DNA of 64,000 bases from Zhihengliuella alba. GTDB lineage: Bacteria > Actinomycetota > Actinomycetes > Actinomycetales > Micrococcaceae. Within the stretch, counting starts at the first letter, position 1. Each line of letters begins with the position of its first letter. The notes under the pieces are model-generated. The model did not search any database. It was not told the origin of the DNA and saw only the letters and a program-made list of their open reading frames with translations. The stretch covers positions 558,001 through 622,000 of the forward strand of contig NZ_BAABCJ010000002.1 of NCBI RefSeq assembly GCF_039538765.1, in the 5' to 3' direction. The translations under genes were made by a program, and so were the position numbers. This document shows, in pieces, positions 55,633 through 64,000 of this stretch.

Positions 55633-55901
55633 CAGGTGTTCCTCCGGTCCGTCACGTAGCGCGAGATGGTCACCGTGCCGATGAAGCCGACCACGCAGGC
55701 GACCACCACGAAAGCCATGTGGTTGAGGTGCCCGTTCACGGCCATGTCCACGCAGAGCGCGGCCATGATGATCGCCAGCAGCACGTCCATGGCGATCGCG
55801 CGGTCCAGGATGGACGGTCCGCGCATCAGCCGGATGATGACGAGCACGGCGGCCAGGCTCAGCAGGATCCCCGCGGTCCACGCGGCAGCGGTCAGCATCA
55901 T
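55632..55901 (-). CDS. mnhF: Mrp-type antiporter subunit F
   Basis: An 89-residue subunit with three helices. RLMRGPSILDRAIAMDVL is the MrpF hallmark. It starts with two Met codons (55901 and 55898) and overlaps mnhE by 4 bases (ATGA). Confidence 0.92.
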   Translation of the reverse strand: MMLTAAAWTAGILLSLAAVLVIIRLMRGPSILDRAIAMDVLLAIIMAALCVDMAVNGHLNHMAFVVVACVVGFIGTVTISRYVTDRRNT

Positions 55902-56560
55902 GAGACGTCCTCCTGTCCGCGGGCGGCCTCGAGGGTCGGCTGGGCCGGCGGCTCCGCCCGCCCGGCCTCCTCGTCGCGGACGCGCCGGACCTCCTCCGGG
56001 GTACCGATGATCCGGATGATCAGTTTCTCCGTGTCCAGCACGTGCCGGCGGAACCGCTCCGCGCTGTCCGGTCCGGACTGGTTGAGCACGTGCATGTAGA
56101 GGGTCCCGGTCCCCCGGTCCACCTCGACGACGAACGAGCCCGGGATCAGCGTCATCGTGTGCCCCGTGGCGGTCACCATGAGGTCCTCGCGGGCGCGCAG
56201 CCGGACGGCGACGACGGCGCTGCGGATGCGCGGCCCGTACCGGAGGGACCACCAGAGCACCTGGAAGCTGGCCACGGCCACCTCGCCCACGAACTTGACG
56301 ATGAACACGAGCGCCCACCAGACATTGAACCGGCCCGTGAGCCGCACCGGCGGCAGGCGGAACAGCGAGACGATCCCCGTCGAGATGAGCAGGCCGAAGA
56401 TCAGGTTCCCGAGGGAGAAGTCCCGCCAGAGCGCGCCCCAGACCAGCATCATGCCGATGAGGAGCGGCAGTTCGACGGCGAAGCGCCGCCGACGCTGCCG
56501 CGCTCGGGCCCGGAGGCGGGACCACCGGCGGCCGGCCTGCGCGTCGCCTGCGTTGCTCAT
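55898..56560 (-). CDS. mnhE: Mrp-type antiporter subunit E
   Basis: A 220-residue subunit. A basic N-terminal stretch is followed by helices LPLLIGMMLVWGALW and LGNLIFGLLISTGIVSLF, and the conserved TLIPGSFVVEVDRGTGTLYMH block of MrpE. ATG 56560 overlaps the mnhD stop by 4 bases. Confidence 0.92.
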   Translation of the reverse strand: MSNAGDAQAGRRWSRLRARARQRRRRFAVELPLLIGMMLVWGALWRDFSLGNLIFGLLISTGIVSLFRLPPVRLTGRFNVWWALVFIVKFVGEVAVASFQVLWWSLRYGPRIRSAVVAVRLRAREDLMVTATGHTMTLIPGSFVVEVDRGTGTLYMHVLNQSGPDSAERFRRHVLDTEKLIIRIIGTPEEVRRVRDEEAGRAEPPAQPTLEAARGQEDVS

Positions 56561-58290
56561 CGTCCGCCCCCTCCCTGCTCGGAGCCGGATCCTTGCTCGG
56601 GCTCGCCATCGATATTGCCCTCGACGACGTCGACCGGTGCCTCGCCGTCGTACGATCCCTCGCCGAGGACCGCCTCGATGTAAGGTTTGCGCTCGAACAT
56701 GCTGGCGGCCGCACGGTCGCTGAACTCGAAGAGGGGGCCCGCGAACACCGTCAGTGCCACGCCGAGGGCCACCAGACCGGCAGTGGCCCCGACCATCATG
56801 TGCGGCACCGCGCGGCCGCGCTCCACGCCCGCGGTCCGTGCTGTGGGGCCGACCGGGTCGACCGGGGCAGCGCCGTCGTCGACCGACGATTCCGCGGTGG
56901 CCTCCGCGGCGGCGAGGCTGCGCAGGAGCACGGGCTCGGGCTCCTCGGCATCGGACGCCTTGCGCCAGAACGCCCGGTTCCACACGCGCGCCACGGCCAG
57001 GAGCGTGAGGAGCGAGGTCAGCACCGCGCCGGCCAGGAGCACCCACACCAGGGGCGTGCCCAGATCGATGCCTCCCTGCATCAGCCCGAGCTTCCCCAGG
57101 AACCCGGAGAGCGGGGGGATCCCGGCGAGGTTCATCGCCGGCACGAAGAACAGGACCGCCAGCACCGGGGAGAGCTTGGCGAGGGACCCCAGCCGGTCCA
57201 CGTTGGAGGTTCCGGCACGGCGCTCGATGAGCCCGGTGACCAGGAACAGCGAGGTCTGGACGATGATGTGGTGCGCCACGTAGTAGACGGTGGCGCCGAG
57301 CGCGACCACGTTGCCCACCGCGAGCCCGAAGACCATGTAGCCGATGTGGCTGGTCAGCGTGAAGGAGAGCATTCGCTTGATCTCCTGTTGCGCCACGGCG
57401 CCGAGGATCCCGATCAGCATGGTCAGCAGGGCCACCACCATGAGGAGGGTGTTGAGGCTGTCGCCCGGGAACAGCAGTGTCTCCGTGCGCACCATGGCGT
57501 AGACGCCGACCTTCGTCAGCAGGCCCGCGAACACCGCCGTCACGGGTGCGGGGGCCGTCGGGTAGGAGTCGGGGAGCCAGAAGGACAGCGGGAACACGGC
57601 CGCCTTGATGCCGAACGCCACGAGGAGCATGAGGTGCAGGATCATTCGCAGGCCGGGCTCCAGGTCGCCGAGCTTCATCCCGAGGTCGGCCATGTTCACG
57701 GTGCCGGTGGCCGCGTAGATCAGGCCGATCGCGATCAGGAAGAGGATCGAGGACACCACGGACACGACGACGTAGGTGATGCCCGCGCGGATGCGCGGCG
57801 CCGTGCCGCCGAGCGTGAGCAGGACGTACGACGCCGTCAGCAGGATCTCGAATCCCACGTACAGGTTGAACAGGTCGCCGGCGAGGAACGCGTTGGAGAC
57901 GCCCGCGACGAGGATCAGGTACGTGGGGTGGAAGATCGAGACCGGTCCGTCCCCGTCGCCGTCGACCATGCCCTGTGCTGTGGCATAGAGGAGGACGGCC
58001 AGGCTGACTGCCGTCGAGACGACGAGCATCAGCGACGAGAACTCGTCCACGACCATGGTGATGCCCCACGGCGCCTGCCAGTCCCCGAGGAACACGGCCT
58101 GGGCGCCGTTGCGCCACGCATTCACCATCATGGAGATCTCGAGGACGAGCGTCAGGCACAGGGTGCCGATGGTGATCGTGCGCTGGGCGCGGCTGCGGCG
58201 GCGGAGGACGAAGGCCAGCGCCGCGCCGAGGATCGGCAGGGCGACGGCGAGTGGCGCGACACTGGTGATCAGCTCCAGGAGCTCGTTCAC
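56557..58290 (-). CDS. mnhD: Mrp-type antiporter subunit D
   Basis: A 577-residue proton-translocating subunit related to NuoN/NuoM of complex I. Key blocks are NLYVGFEILLTASYVLL (helix 5 Glu), FGIKAAVFPLSFWLPDSYP (Lys of helix 7) and AGLLTKVGVYAMVR. About 14 helices. The C-terminal 50 residues are a polar Glu/Gly tail. Starts with GTG in a GTGA overlap with mnhC. Confidence 0.94.
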   Translation of the reverse strand: MNELLELITSVAPLAVALPILGAALAFVLRRRSRAQRTITIGTLCLTLVLEISMMVNAWRNGAQAVFLGDWQAPWGITMVVDEFSSLMLVVSTAVSLAVLLYATAQGMVDGDGDGPVSIFHPTYLILVAGVSNAFLAGDLFNLYVGFEILLTASYVLLTLGGTAPRIRAGITYVVVSVVSSILFLIAIGLIYAATGTVNMADLGMKLGDLEPGLRMILHLMLLVAFGIKAAVFPLSFWLPDSYPTAPAPVTAVFAGLLTKVGVYAMVRTETLLFPGDSLNTLLMVVALLTMLIGILGAVAQQEIKRMLSFTLTSHIGYMVFGLAVGNVVALGATVYYVAHHIIVQTSLFLVTGLIERRAGTSNVDRLGSLAKLSPVLAVLFFVPAMNLAGIPPLSGFLGKLGLMQGGIDLGTPLVWVLLAGAVLTSLLTLLAVARVWNRAFWRKASDAEEPEPVLLRSLAAAEATAESSVDDGAAPVDPVGPTARTAGVERGRAVPHMMVGATAGLVALGVALTVFAGPLFEFSDRAAASMFERKPYIEAVLGEGSYDGEAPVDVVEGNIDGEPEQGSGSEQGGGGR

Positions 58291-58886
58291 GAGGCATCAC
58301 CCCGCTCCGGGCCCGGCCGGCCGCCGGCCTCGGCGGCTCGGTCCGGGCCGGCGGGACGGCCGGGACGGGCGCCGGCCGTGGGCGGCTTCTCCGGGTCGTC
58401 GTTGTCGGGGGCGAACTCCGTGGTCTCGGCCGCGATGACGGCGTCCTCCTCGGGGTCGAAGTGGTGCTGCTCGGCGACGCGGATGTCCTCGGGGTCGTCC
58501 ACGACCTCGTCGCGCCGGGCGATCACCCAGGAGCGGTAGATCAGCGCCAGCATGAACGACGTGATCGCGAACGTGATGACGATCGCCGTCAGGACGAGGG
58601 CCTGCGGCAACGGGTCGGCGTAGTCGCGGGCGGCGACCTCCCCGTCGTACAGCGGGGCGAGGCCCGCCGGCCCGCCGGCGATGAGGATCAGCAGGTTGAC
58701 GCCGTTGGCCGTCAGCAGGATGCCGAGCAGGACCCGGGTGAGGCTGCGTTCGAGCAGCAGGTAGATGCCGGCGACGAAGAAGACGCCCATCACGACCAGC
58801 AGGAGCACGTTGATGGTCAGGGGCTCGCCGGACCCGGCGGCGGTCGCCGTGGCGATTGCGGTTGCTGTTGCTGTTGCTGTGGTCAT
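58287..58886 (-). CDS. mnhC: Mrp-type antiporter subunit C
   Basis: A 199-residue NuoK-like subunit with three helices: VLLLVVMGVFFVAGIYLLLE, LLGILLTANGVNLLILIAGG and LVLTAIVITFAITSFMLALI. The first 17 residues are an unusual Thr-Ala repeat (MTTATATATAIATATAA) made by a hexanucleotide repeat, and a charged tail of about 65 residues follows the last helix. ATG 58886 overlaps the mnhA stop (ATGA). Confidence 0.92.
   Translation of the reverse strand: MTTATATATAIATATAAGSGEPLTINVLLLVVMGVFFVAGIYLLLERSLTRVLLGILLTANGVNLLILIAGGPAGLAPLYDGEVAARDYADPLPQALVLTAIVITFAITSFMLALIYRSWVIARRDEVVDDPEDIRVAEQHHFDPEEDAVIAAETTEFAPDNDDPEKPPTAGARPGRPAGPDRAAEAGGRPGPERGDAS
58861..58880. repeat. 6-bp tandem repeat at the mnhC start
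   Basis: GTTGCT is repeated three times plus two bases on the plus strand, with degenerate copies to the left, and encodes the Thr-Ala N-terminus of MnhC. Confidence 0.8.
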
Positions 58887-61800
58887 CGCGGGTCGGCCTC
58901 CGTCCGCGCGCCGGAGGCGCTGTCGTGGATCATCCGGTTCCCCGGGGCGAGGTCGTCGGGCGGGACAGGTCCGTCGGGCTGAGGGGCGCCGTCGGGGGCG
59001 GCGTCGCGCCGGACGACGTCGTCCGAGCCGCCGCGCGCGTCGCGGTCGTGCTGCCACGACTCGCCGTCGTCGTGCCGCTCCGTGATGCCGCGGCCCTCGG
59101 AGAGCTCGTCGATCTCCGAGCCGAGGCTGCGGAGCACGTCCAGCGCGAGCCCGACGACGACGAGGTACACGCCGACGTCGAACACGGTCGACGTGACGAA
59201 CTTGTGGTCCCCGAAGACCGGCAGGGTGAACTCCAGGGCGAAGGACTCGAAGAGGTTCCCGCTCACGAGGAACGGCACCATGACGCTGCCGGCGGAGACC
59301 GCGAGCCCCAGTCCGAGCAGCGTGCCCGGGCTGATCGGCGTCGCCTCCGCGAGCTCGTAGCGGCCACCGGCGAGGTAGCGGATCGAGAAGGCCAGCCCGG
59401 CGAGCAGGCCGCCCGCGAACCCGCCGCCGGGCAGGTTGTGCCCGGCCAGCAGCAGGTAGACGGACGCGAGCAGCAGGGTGTGGAAGATGAGGCGGGTGAC
59501 CACCTCGAAGACGATCGACCGGCGCTCCGGCGCCAGTGTCCGGCCGGCGACGAGCCAGGCCTCGCGGTCGGTGCGGGCGAAGTGGCGGGCGATGGCGAGG
59601 GCGGCGCTGCGCCGCGAGGAGTGGATGTGCTCCGACCCGCGGTCCACCGTGCCGGACTCGATGTCCTGCAGGGCCTTCCCGCCGTCGCCGCGGCCGCGCA
59701 CGAAGATCAGACTCGCGATGCCGGTGGCGGCCGCGGCGAGGACGGTGATCTCCCCGAACGTGTCCCAGGCGCGGATGTCCACGAGGATGACGTTGACGAT
59801 GTTCTCCCCTGCGCCATCGACGTACGCCATGTCCGGCAGGGCCAGCGAGATCGGATCGGCGACACGGCCGGCGAGCGCCGCGACGGTGGCGGAGACCATC
59901 GCGAGGGCGAAGCCGACGGCGAGCAGCGCGCGCAGGATCCGGTGGCCGGAGGGACTGGAGGACCACAGCTCCACGGGAAGCGAGCGCAGCGCGAGGACCA
60001 TCGCGATCAGCACGATGGTCTCCACCAGAAGCTGCGTGAGCGCCAGGTCCGGTGCCCCGTGGAGCGCGAAGATGACGGCCATCCCGTAGCCCGTGACGGC
60101 CACCATGAGGACGGCGAGGAAGCGCCGGTGGGCCCGCACCGCCAACAGGCTGCCAGCGATCATCGTCAGGCCGATGACCAGCTGGGTGGGCGACTCGAAG
60201 GCCAGGGTGTGCAGGGGCACCGGCTGGTCCAGGAGGATCACCGCGGACGCCGGAGTGGCCGCGCCGACGACGATGATGACCATCAGGTAGAACCGCAGGG
60301 AGCCGCGCTGGGTGCGGCCGGTGACCCAGACGGCCAGGTTGTCGATGCCGCCGACCGTGTGGCGGTAGACGGCCTCCGCATCGACGAGCGCGGGGACGCG
60401 GTCCTGGAGTCTTCCGACGGCGGAGCGCCCGGCGAACATCAGCGCGCCCACCGCGAGGATCGCCGCGGAGAGACCCAGTGCCGGGGTGAGGCCGTGCCAG
60501 AGGGCCAGATGGGCGGGGTGCTCGGCGGTGCCGAAGAGATCGGCATAGGGCTGGGCCAGGTGCTCCAGCGGCGCCGGGACGAAGGCGAGGACTGCCGTGG
60601 CGGCCGCCAGCACGGCCGGCGCGGCGAGGAACAGCCACGGCACGGGCGTGAACTCCGTGGGCGCCACATCCCGCTTGGCGGCGAAGGCGCCCCAGACGAA
60701 GCGCGCACTGTAGGCGAAGGTGAGGATCGACCCCAGGACGATCCCGACCACGATCCACGTGCCCGTGGCGACCCCGAGCAGGGAGCCGCCGAACGCCGTC
60801 GTACCCGCCTCGCCGAGCTCCAGCGCCGCGCCGAGCACGGACTCCTTGGCGACGAAGCCGAACAGCGGCGGCACCCCGGCCATGGAGGCGGCGCTGACGA
60901 GCGCGACGAGGAAGAGCTTCGGCGCGCGACGGCCGAGGCCGGAGAGCTCGCGCACGTCGCGCGTGCCCGCCTGGTGGTCGATGATGCCGACGACCAGGAA
61001 CAGGGCAGCCTTGAAGAACCCGTGCGCGAGTGTCATCGCCAGGGCCGCGAGGGCGGCGTTCGGGGTGCCCAGCGAGCTGACCAGGATGAGGAAGCCGAGC
61101 TGGGAGACCGTGCCGTAGGCGAGGATCAGCTTGATGTCGGTCTGGCGCAGGGCCCGCCAGCCGCCGACGAGCAGGGTGGCGAGGCCGAGGACCACCAGGA
61201 CCGGGTGCCAGAACGCCGTCCCGCTGAATCCGGGGGCCAGCAGCGCGATCAGGTAGACGCCCGCCTTCACCATGGCGGCCGCGTGCAGGTACGCCGACAC
61301 CGGCGTGGGGGCGGCCATGGCGCCGGGGAGCCAGAAGTGGAACGGGACGAGCGCGGACTTGGAGATCGCGCCGACCAGGATCAGCAGGATCGCGACGTCG
61401 ATGGACGTGCCGGAGAGGTGGTCGGCCCCGGCGATGGCGTCGGCCATGATCTCCGAGATCCGGTAGGTCCCGGCACGCTCGCCGAGCAGGATCAGCCCGA
61501 GCAGCATGGTCAGCCCGCCGAACGTGGTGACCAGCAGCGCCTGCAGCGCGGCCCGGCGGGCGGCGATGCGATGGCGGGAGTAGCCGATCAGCAGGTAGGA
61601 CAGGACGGTGGTCAGTTCCCAGAAGATGAAGAGCAGGATCAGGTCGTCCGCCAGGACTAGGCCGAACATCGCGCCGGCGAACGCGGTCAGCTGCGCGCCG
61701 AATGGACCGATGTCCGGGTCGTCGCTCTTGAAGTAGCGGGCGCAGTAGAAGAGGACCAGCGCGCCGATGCCGAGGATCAGCAGGCACAGCACGGCCGCCA

Positions 61801-62053
61801 GGGCATCGAGGCGGAACGCCAGTTCCAGCCTGAGCGACGGCACCCACTGGACGATGTACGACGGCGGGGCGTTGGGGGCGCCGTTCAGGGCGCCCTGGTC
61901 GGCCGCGACGACGGCGGGGATCTGCGTCAGCAGCCAGACGAAACCGGCCGCGGGGGCCAGCGCCACCAAGTAGAACGAGGCGCGGCCGATCCGAGCGAAC
62001 AGGAGGGGTGCGACGAGCGCGGCGCCGAAGAGGACCAGCATCGTCACGATCAC
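58883..62053 (-). CDS. mnhA: Mrp-type antiporter subunit A with fused B domain
   Basis: A 1056-residue subunit related to NuoL. The N-terminal part has DDLILLFIFWELTTVLSYLLIG (Glu), SKSALVPFHFWLPGAMAAPTPV (Lys) and AHGFFKAALFLVVGIIDHQAG. The C-terminal part carries the MrpA tail (ALHGAPDLALTQLLVETI, IRAWDTFGEITVLAAAATGI) and an MrpB domain (RLIFHTLLLASVYLLLAGHN, GGGFAGGLLAGLAF), so no separate mnhB is needed. Start is GTG 62053. First gene of the A(B)-C-D-E-F-G operon, which exports Na+ or K+ in exchange for protons. Confidence 0.95.
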   Translation of the reverse strand: MIVTMLVLFGAALVAPLLFARIGRASFYLVALAPAAGFVWLLTQIPAVVAADQGALNGAPNAPPSYIVQWVPSLRLELAFRLDALAAVLCLLILGIGALVLFYCARYFKSDDPDIGPFGAQLTAFAGAMFGLVLADDLILLFIFWELTTVLSYLLIGYSRHRIAARRAALQALLVTTFGGLTMLLGLILLGERAGTYRISEIMADAIAGADHLSGTSIDVAILLILVGAISKSALVPFHFWLPGAMAAPTPVSAYLHAAAMVKAGVYLIALLAPGFSGTAFWHPVLVVLGLATLLVGGWRALRQTDIKLILAYGTVSQLGFLILVSSLGTPNAALAALAMTLAHGFFKAALFLVVGIIDHQAGTRDVRELSGLGRRAPKLFLVALVSAASMAGVPPLFGFVAKESVLGAALELGEAGTTAFGGSLLGVATGTWIVVGIVLGSILTFAYSARFVWGAFAAKRDVAPTEFTPVPWLFLAAPAVLAAATAVLAFVPAPLEHLAQPYADLFGTAEHPAHLALWHGLTPALGLSAAILAVGALMFAGRSAVGRLQDRVPALVDAEAVYRHTVGGIDNLAVWVTGRTQRGSLRFYLMVIIVVGAATPASAVILLDQPVPLHTLAFESPTQLVIGLTMIAGSLLAVRAHRRFLAVLMVAVTGYGMAVIFALHGAPDLALTQLLVETIVLIAMVLALRSLPVELWSSSPSGHRILRALLAVGFALAMVSATVAALAGRVADPISLALPDMAYVDGAGENIVNVILVDIRAWDTFGEITVLAAAATGIASLIFVRGRGDGGKALQDIESGTVDRGSEHIHSSRRSAALAIARHFARTDREAWLVAGRTLAPERRSIVFEVVTRLIFHTLLLASVYLLLAGHNLPGGGFAGGLLAGLAFSIRYLAGGRYELAEATPISPGTLLGLGLAVSAGSVMVPFLVSGNLFESFALEFTLPVFGDHKFVTSTVFDVGVYLVVVGLALDVLRSLGSEIDELSEGRGITERHDDGESWQHDRDARGGSDDVVRRDAAPDGAPQPDGPVPPDDLAPGNRMIHDSASGARTEADPR

Positions 62054-62213
62054 CGCACCACACCCCTCTCAGTCTGAAATACACTACCGGACCACCCCCG
62101 GCCGGGTCGCATCGGACGACCCCTCCGGACGCGGCGGCGGATCCGGGCCGCGCACCGGAACCGGGCCGTCCACGGACCGGCCGGAGCGGTATCCCGGAGG
62201 GGTGCGGGCCGCA

Positions 62214-62219
62214 TATGAT
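62214..62219 (+). promoter_or_regulatory. Leaderless -10 box of the MFS gene
   Basis: TATGAT, 7 bases, then ATG 62227; this decides the start within a frame open to 62008. Confidence 0.52.
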
Positions 62220-62226
62220 CGCGATC

Positions 62227-63648
62227 ATGAGAGCATCCCGGGGCGCCGACGATCAGACTCCCGCGGCCGGCGAGAACCCCGGGCGGGGACGCGTCCGGCC
62301 CGCGTGGCCCGGGACCGGCCCCGGCGAGCCGTACGGCCCGGCGACGCCGCCCCCGGCCGCCGCCCCGCGTCGGTCCCAGGTCCTCGCCTGGGCCTCCTGG
62401 GACTGGGGCTCGGCCGCCATCAACGCGGTCATGACCACTTTCGTCTTCACCGTGTACCTGACCAGCGAGCAGTTCGGCGACACGGACGCCAACTCGGCCG
62501 CCCTGAGCACCGCGCTCGCGATCGCCGGCTTCGCCATCGCCGTCCTCGCCCCGGTGACCGGACAGCGCTCGGACGCGGGCGGGCGGCGCCGGCTGTGGCT
62601 GGGAGTGAACTCCGGCCTCGTGGCCTTGACCACCGCCGCGTGCTTCTTCGTCTACCCCTCGCCGGACTTCCTCCTGCTGGGCGTCTCGCTCATCGCCCTG
62701 ACCAGCATCTTCGCCGAGTTCGCCACGGTGAACTACTACGCCATGCTCCCCCAGGTCTCGACGCCGGAGACGATCGGCCGGGTCTCCGGCTTCGGCTGGG
62801 GCATGGGCTACCTGGGCGGGATCCTGGCGCTCGCCCTCGTGCTGTTCGGGTTCGTGCAGCCCGTGCTGGACTGGCCCGGCGCGGAGACCGGCGAGGCGCT
62901 GAACCTCCGTCTGGTGGCCGTCTTCTCGGCCGTCTGGTTCCTCGTGTTCGCCCTGCCCGTCCTCTTCGCCGTCCCGGAGATCGAGCGCCGGCGCACCCAG
63001 CGGGTCAGTGTCCTCACCAGCTACCGCCAGCTCGGCCAGCACATCATGCGCCTCTACCGGGACAGCCGGCACACGCTCTACTTCCTGCTCGCCTCCGCCG
63101 TGTTCCGCGACGGCCTCGCCGCGGTCTTCACGTTCGGCGGGATCATCGCGGCCGGGACCTTCGGCTTCGCGACGGCGGACGTCATCGTCTTCGCGATCGC
63201 CGGCAACGTGGTGGCCGCCGTGGGCGCCATGATCGGCGGACGGCTCGACGACCGGTTCGGGCCCAAGGCCGTGATCGTCTGCTCGCTGATGGGTCTGGTC
63301 GTCGCCGCGCTCGGAGTCTTCTTCTCCCCCGACAGCCGCGGCTTCTGGATCTTCGGTCTGCTGCTGTGCCTCTTCGTGGGGCCGGCGCAGGCCTCCTCCC
63401 GGGCCTACATCGCGCGGCTCGCGGAGCCGGGCCGGGAGGGGGAGATCTTCGGGCTCTACGCCACCACGGGGCGCGCGGTGAGCTTCCTCGCCCCGGCGAT
63501 GTTCACGTTCGCGATCGTCCTGGCGACCCCGCACGTCGCCGCCGGGGACGCGCAGCGGTACGGCATCCTGGGCATCCTGCTGGTGCTGCTCCTCGGGCTC
63601 GCCCTGCTGCTTCCGGTCCGGCGCCCCGAGGACGTGGGGCGCGCCTGA
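62227..63648 (+). CDS. MFS transporter, UMF1 (Atg22-like) family
   Basis: A 473-residue transporter with about 12 helices after a Pro/Gly-rich cytoplasmic start of some 50 residues. The ASWDWGSAAINAVMTTFVFTVY start of helix 1, FFVYPSPDFLLLGV, NYYAMLPQVSTPETIGRVSGFGW and the RAYIARLAEPGREGEIFGLYA block are typical of UMF1-family MFS proteins. Substrate unknown. It is divergent from the mnh operon. Confidence 0.9.
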   Translation: MRASRGADDQTPAAGENPGRGRVRPAWPGTGPGEPYGPATPPPAAAPRRSQVLAWASWDWGSAAINAVMTTFVFTVYLTSEQFGDTDANSAALSTALAIAGFAIAVLAPVTGQRSDAGGRRRLWLGVNSGLVALTTAACFFVYPSPDFLLLGVSLIALTSIFAEFATVNYYAMLPQVSTPETIGRVSGFGWGMGYLGGILALALVLFGFVQPVLDWPGAETGEALNLRLVAVFSAVWFLVFALPVLFAVPEIERRRTQRVSVLTSYRQLGQHIMRLYRDSRHTLYFLLASAVFRDGLAAVFTFGGIIAAGTFGFATADVIVFAIAGNVVAAVGAMIGGRLDDRFGPKAVIVCSLMGLVVAALGVFFSPDSRGFWIFGLLLCLFVGPAQASSRAYIARLAEPGREGEIFGLYATTGRAVSFLAPAMFTFAIVLATPHVAAGDAQRYGILGILLVLLLGLALLLPVRRPEDVGRA

Positions 63649-63665
63649 CGCCGGCGGGGGCGGGC

Positions 63666-63726
63666 GTCAGTTCGAGGCCCCGTCAGGTCGAGAGCCCGCC
63701 AGGTCCAGAGCCCGTCAGTTCGAGAG
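63666..63726. repeat. 16-bp tandem repeat running into the dcd 3' end
   Basis: Three full units at 63666, 63682 and 63698 (first GTCAGTTCGAGGCCCC) and a fourth partial unit that includes the stop codon and last codons of dcd. Confidence 0.85.
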
Positions 63727-64000
63727 TTCGGTCCGGTGGTAGTTGAGGTGGCTCCGCGACGCCGTCGGACCGCGCTGGCCCTGATAGCGGTTGCCGTACT
63801 CGCCCGATCCGTATGGGTGCTCGGCGGGCGAGGTGAGCCGGAAGAAGCACAGCTGGCCGATCTTGGACCCGGGCCAGAGCTTGATCGGCAGCGTCGCCAT
63901 GTTGGAGAGCTCCAAGGTCACGTGTCCGTTGAAGCCGGGATCGATGAACCCCGCCGTGGAGTGCGTCAGCAGGCCGAGCCGCCCCAGCGACGACTTCCCC
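63715..64000 (-). CDS. dcd: dCTP deaminase (3' part only)
   Basis: The C-terminal 94 residues of dCTP deaminase, which supplies dUTP for thymidylate synthesis. Visible are the TAGFIDPGFNGHVTLELSN motif, then LPIKLWPGSKIGQLCFFRLTS and GSGEYGNRYQGQRGPTASR, all strongly conserved in Dcd. The start lies right of the window. The family ends near RGPTxSR with about 15 further residues, as here. Confidence 0.93.
   Translation of the reverse strand, partial: GKSSLGRLGLLTHSTAGFIDPGFNGHVTLELSNMATLPIKLWPGSKIGQLCFFRLTSPAEHPYGSGEYGNRYQGQRGPTASRSHLNYHRTELSN

Noticed and set aside
58856..61660. A 934-codon plus-strand frame antisense to mnhA.
   Set aside because: Low-complexity Glu/Arg/His/Gln translation, antisense to a complete and conserved antiporter subunit.

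Overview
The window is a chromosomal stretch of a high-GC actinobacterium, most likely a member of the Micrococcaceae (order Micrococcales). The evidence is GC near 70 percent almost throughout, an HspR/HAIR-controlled dnaK operon, a GlxR-type CRP regulator, a MarP-like periplasmic protease, DUF3073 next to purM, a DUF6318 lipoprotein, and many genes whose start codon lies only 6 to 8 bases after a TAnnnT box (leaderless promoters). There is no rRNA, tRNA, prophage, insertion sequence or CRISPR array that I can support. Both ends are cut inside genes: aroQ at the left and dcd at the right.

Layout. 1-7.9 kb: end of aroQ, a DUF2332 gene, a DesK/DesR-like two-component pair, a small membrane protein, marP divergent from glxR with a CRP-type site between them, then NUDIX, RidA and a 51-residue DUF4177 gene. 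8-15 kb: a class A penicillin-binding protein, a metallophosphoesterase and a heterodimeric ABC exporter. 15-22.6 kb: purine genes purC, purD, purF and purM around an asparaginase, a sterol-carrier-family protein and a small membrane protein. 22.6-33.4 kb: a proline-rich protein, a sirtuin, DUF3073, a septum-formation-family protein, clpB, small membrane proteins, trmB, an AGCS symporter, an alpha/beta hydrolase and an AMIN-like lipoprotein. 33.6-38 kb: the operon dnaK-grpE-dnaJ-hspR, with HAIR operators on both sides of its promoter and another HAIR at clpB. 38-43 kb: an MMPL exporter divergent from a MarR regulator, and a DEAD-box helicase with a long leader. 43-51 kb: a LysE exporter, a low-molecular-weight tyrosine phosphatase, a P-loop kinase/PabB fusion, cardiolipin synthase, a PabC-like enzyme, and a pair of secreted-protein genes with clearly lower GC. 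51-54.8 kb: a YkoE plus fused YkoD-YkoC thiamine-type ECF importer under a TPP riboswitch whose likely output is a hairpin hiding the ribosome binding site. 54.8-62 kb: a DUF4235 gene and a full Mrp (Mnh) cation/proton antiporter operon whose consecutive genes overlap by 1 to 4 bases. 62-64 kb: an MFS transporter and the end of dcd.

How it works together. Most genes are housekeeping: purine and folate precursor synthesis, chaperones, envelope synthesis, pH and sodium homeostasis, and thiamine salvage. Regulation readable from the sequence includes HspR feedback over dnaK and clpB, likely GlxR autoregulation, TPP control of the thiamine importer, and a possible MarR operator at the MMPL pair.

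Less ordinary features are the kinase-PabB fusion, the AT-richer secreted pair (a PKD-like protein plus DUF6318), and an unusual number of short tandem repeat arrays (unit lengths 6, 9, 12, 14, 15, 16 and 24 bases) at gene ends, linkers and gene-end spacers.
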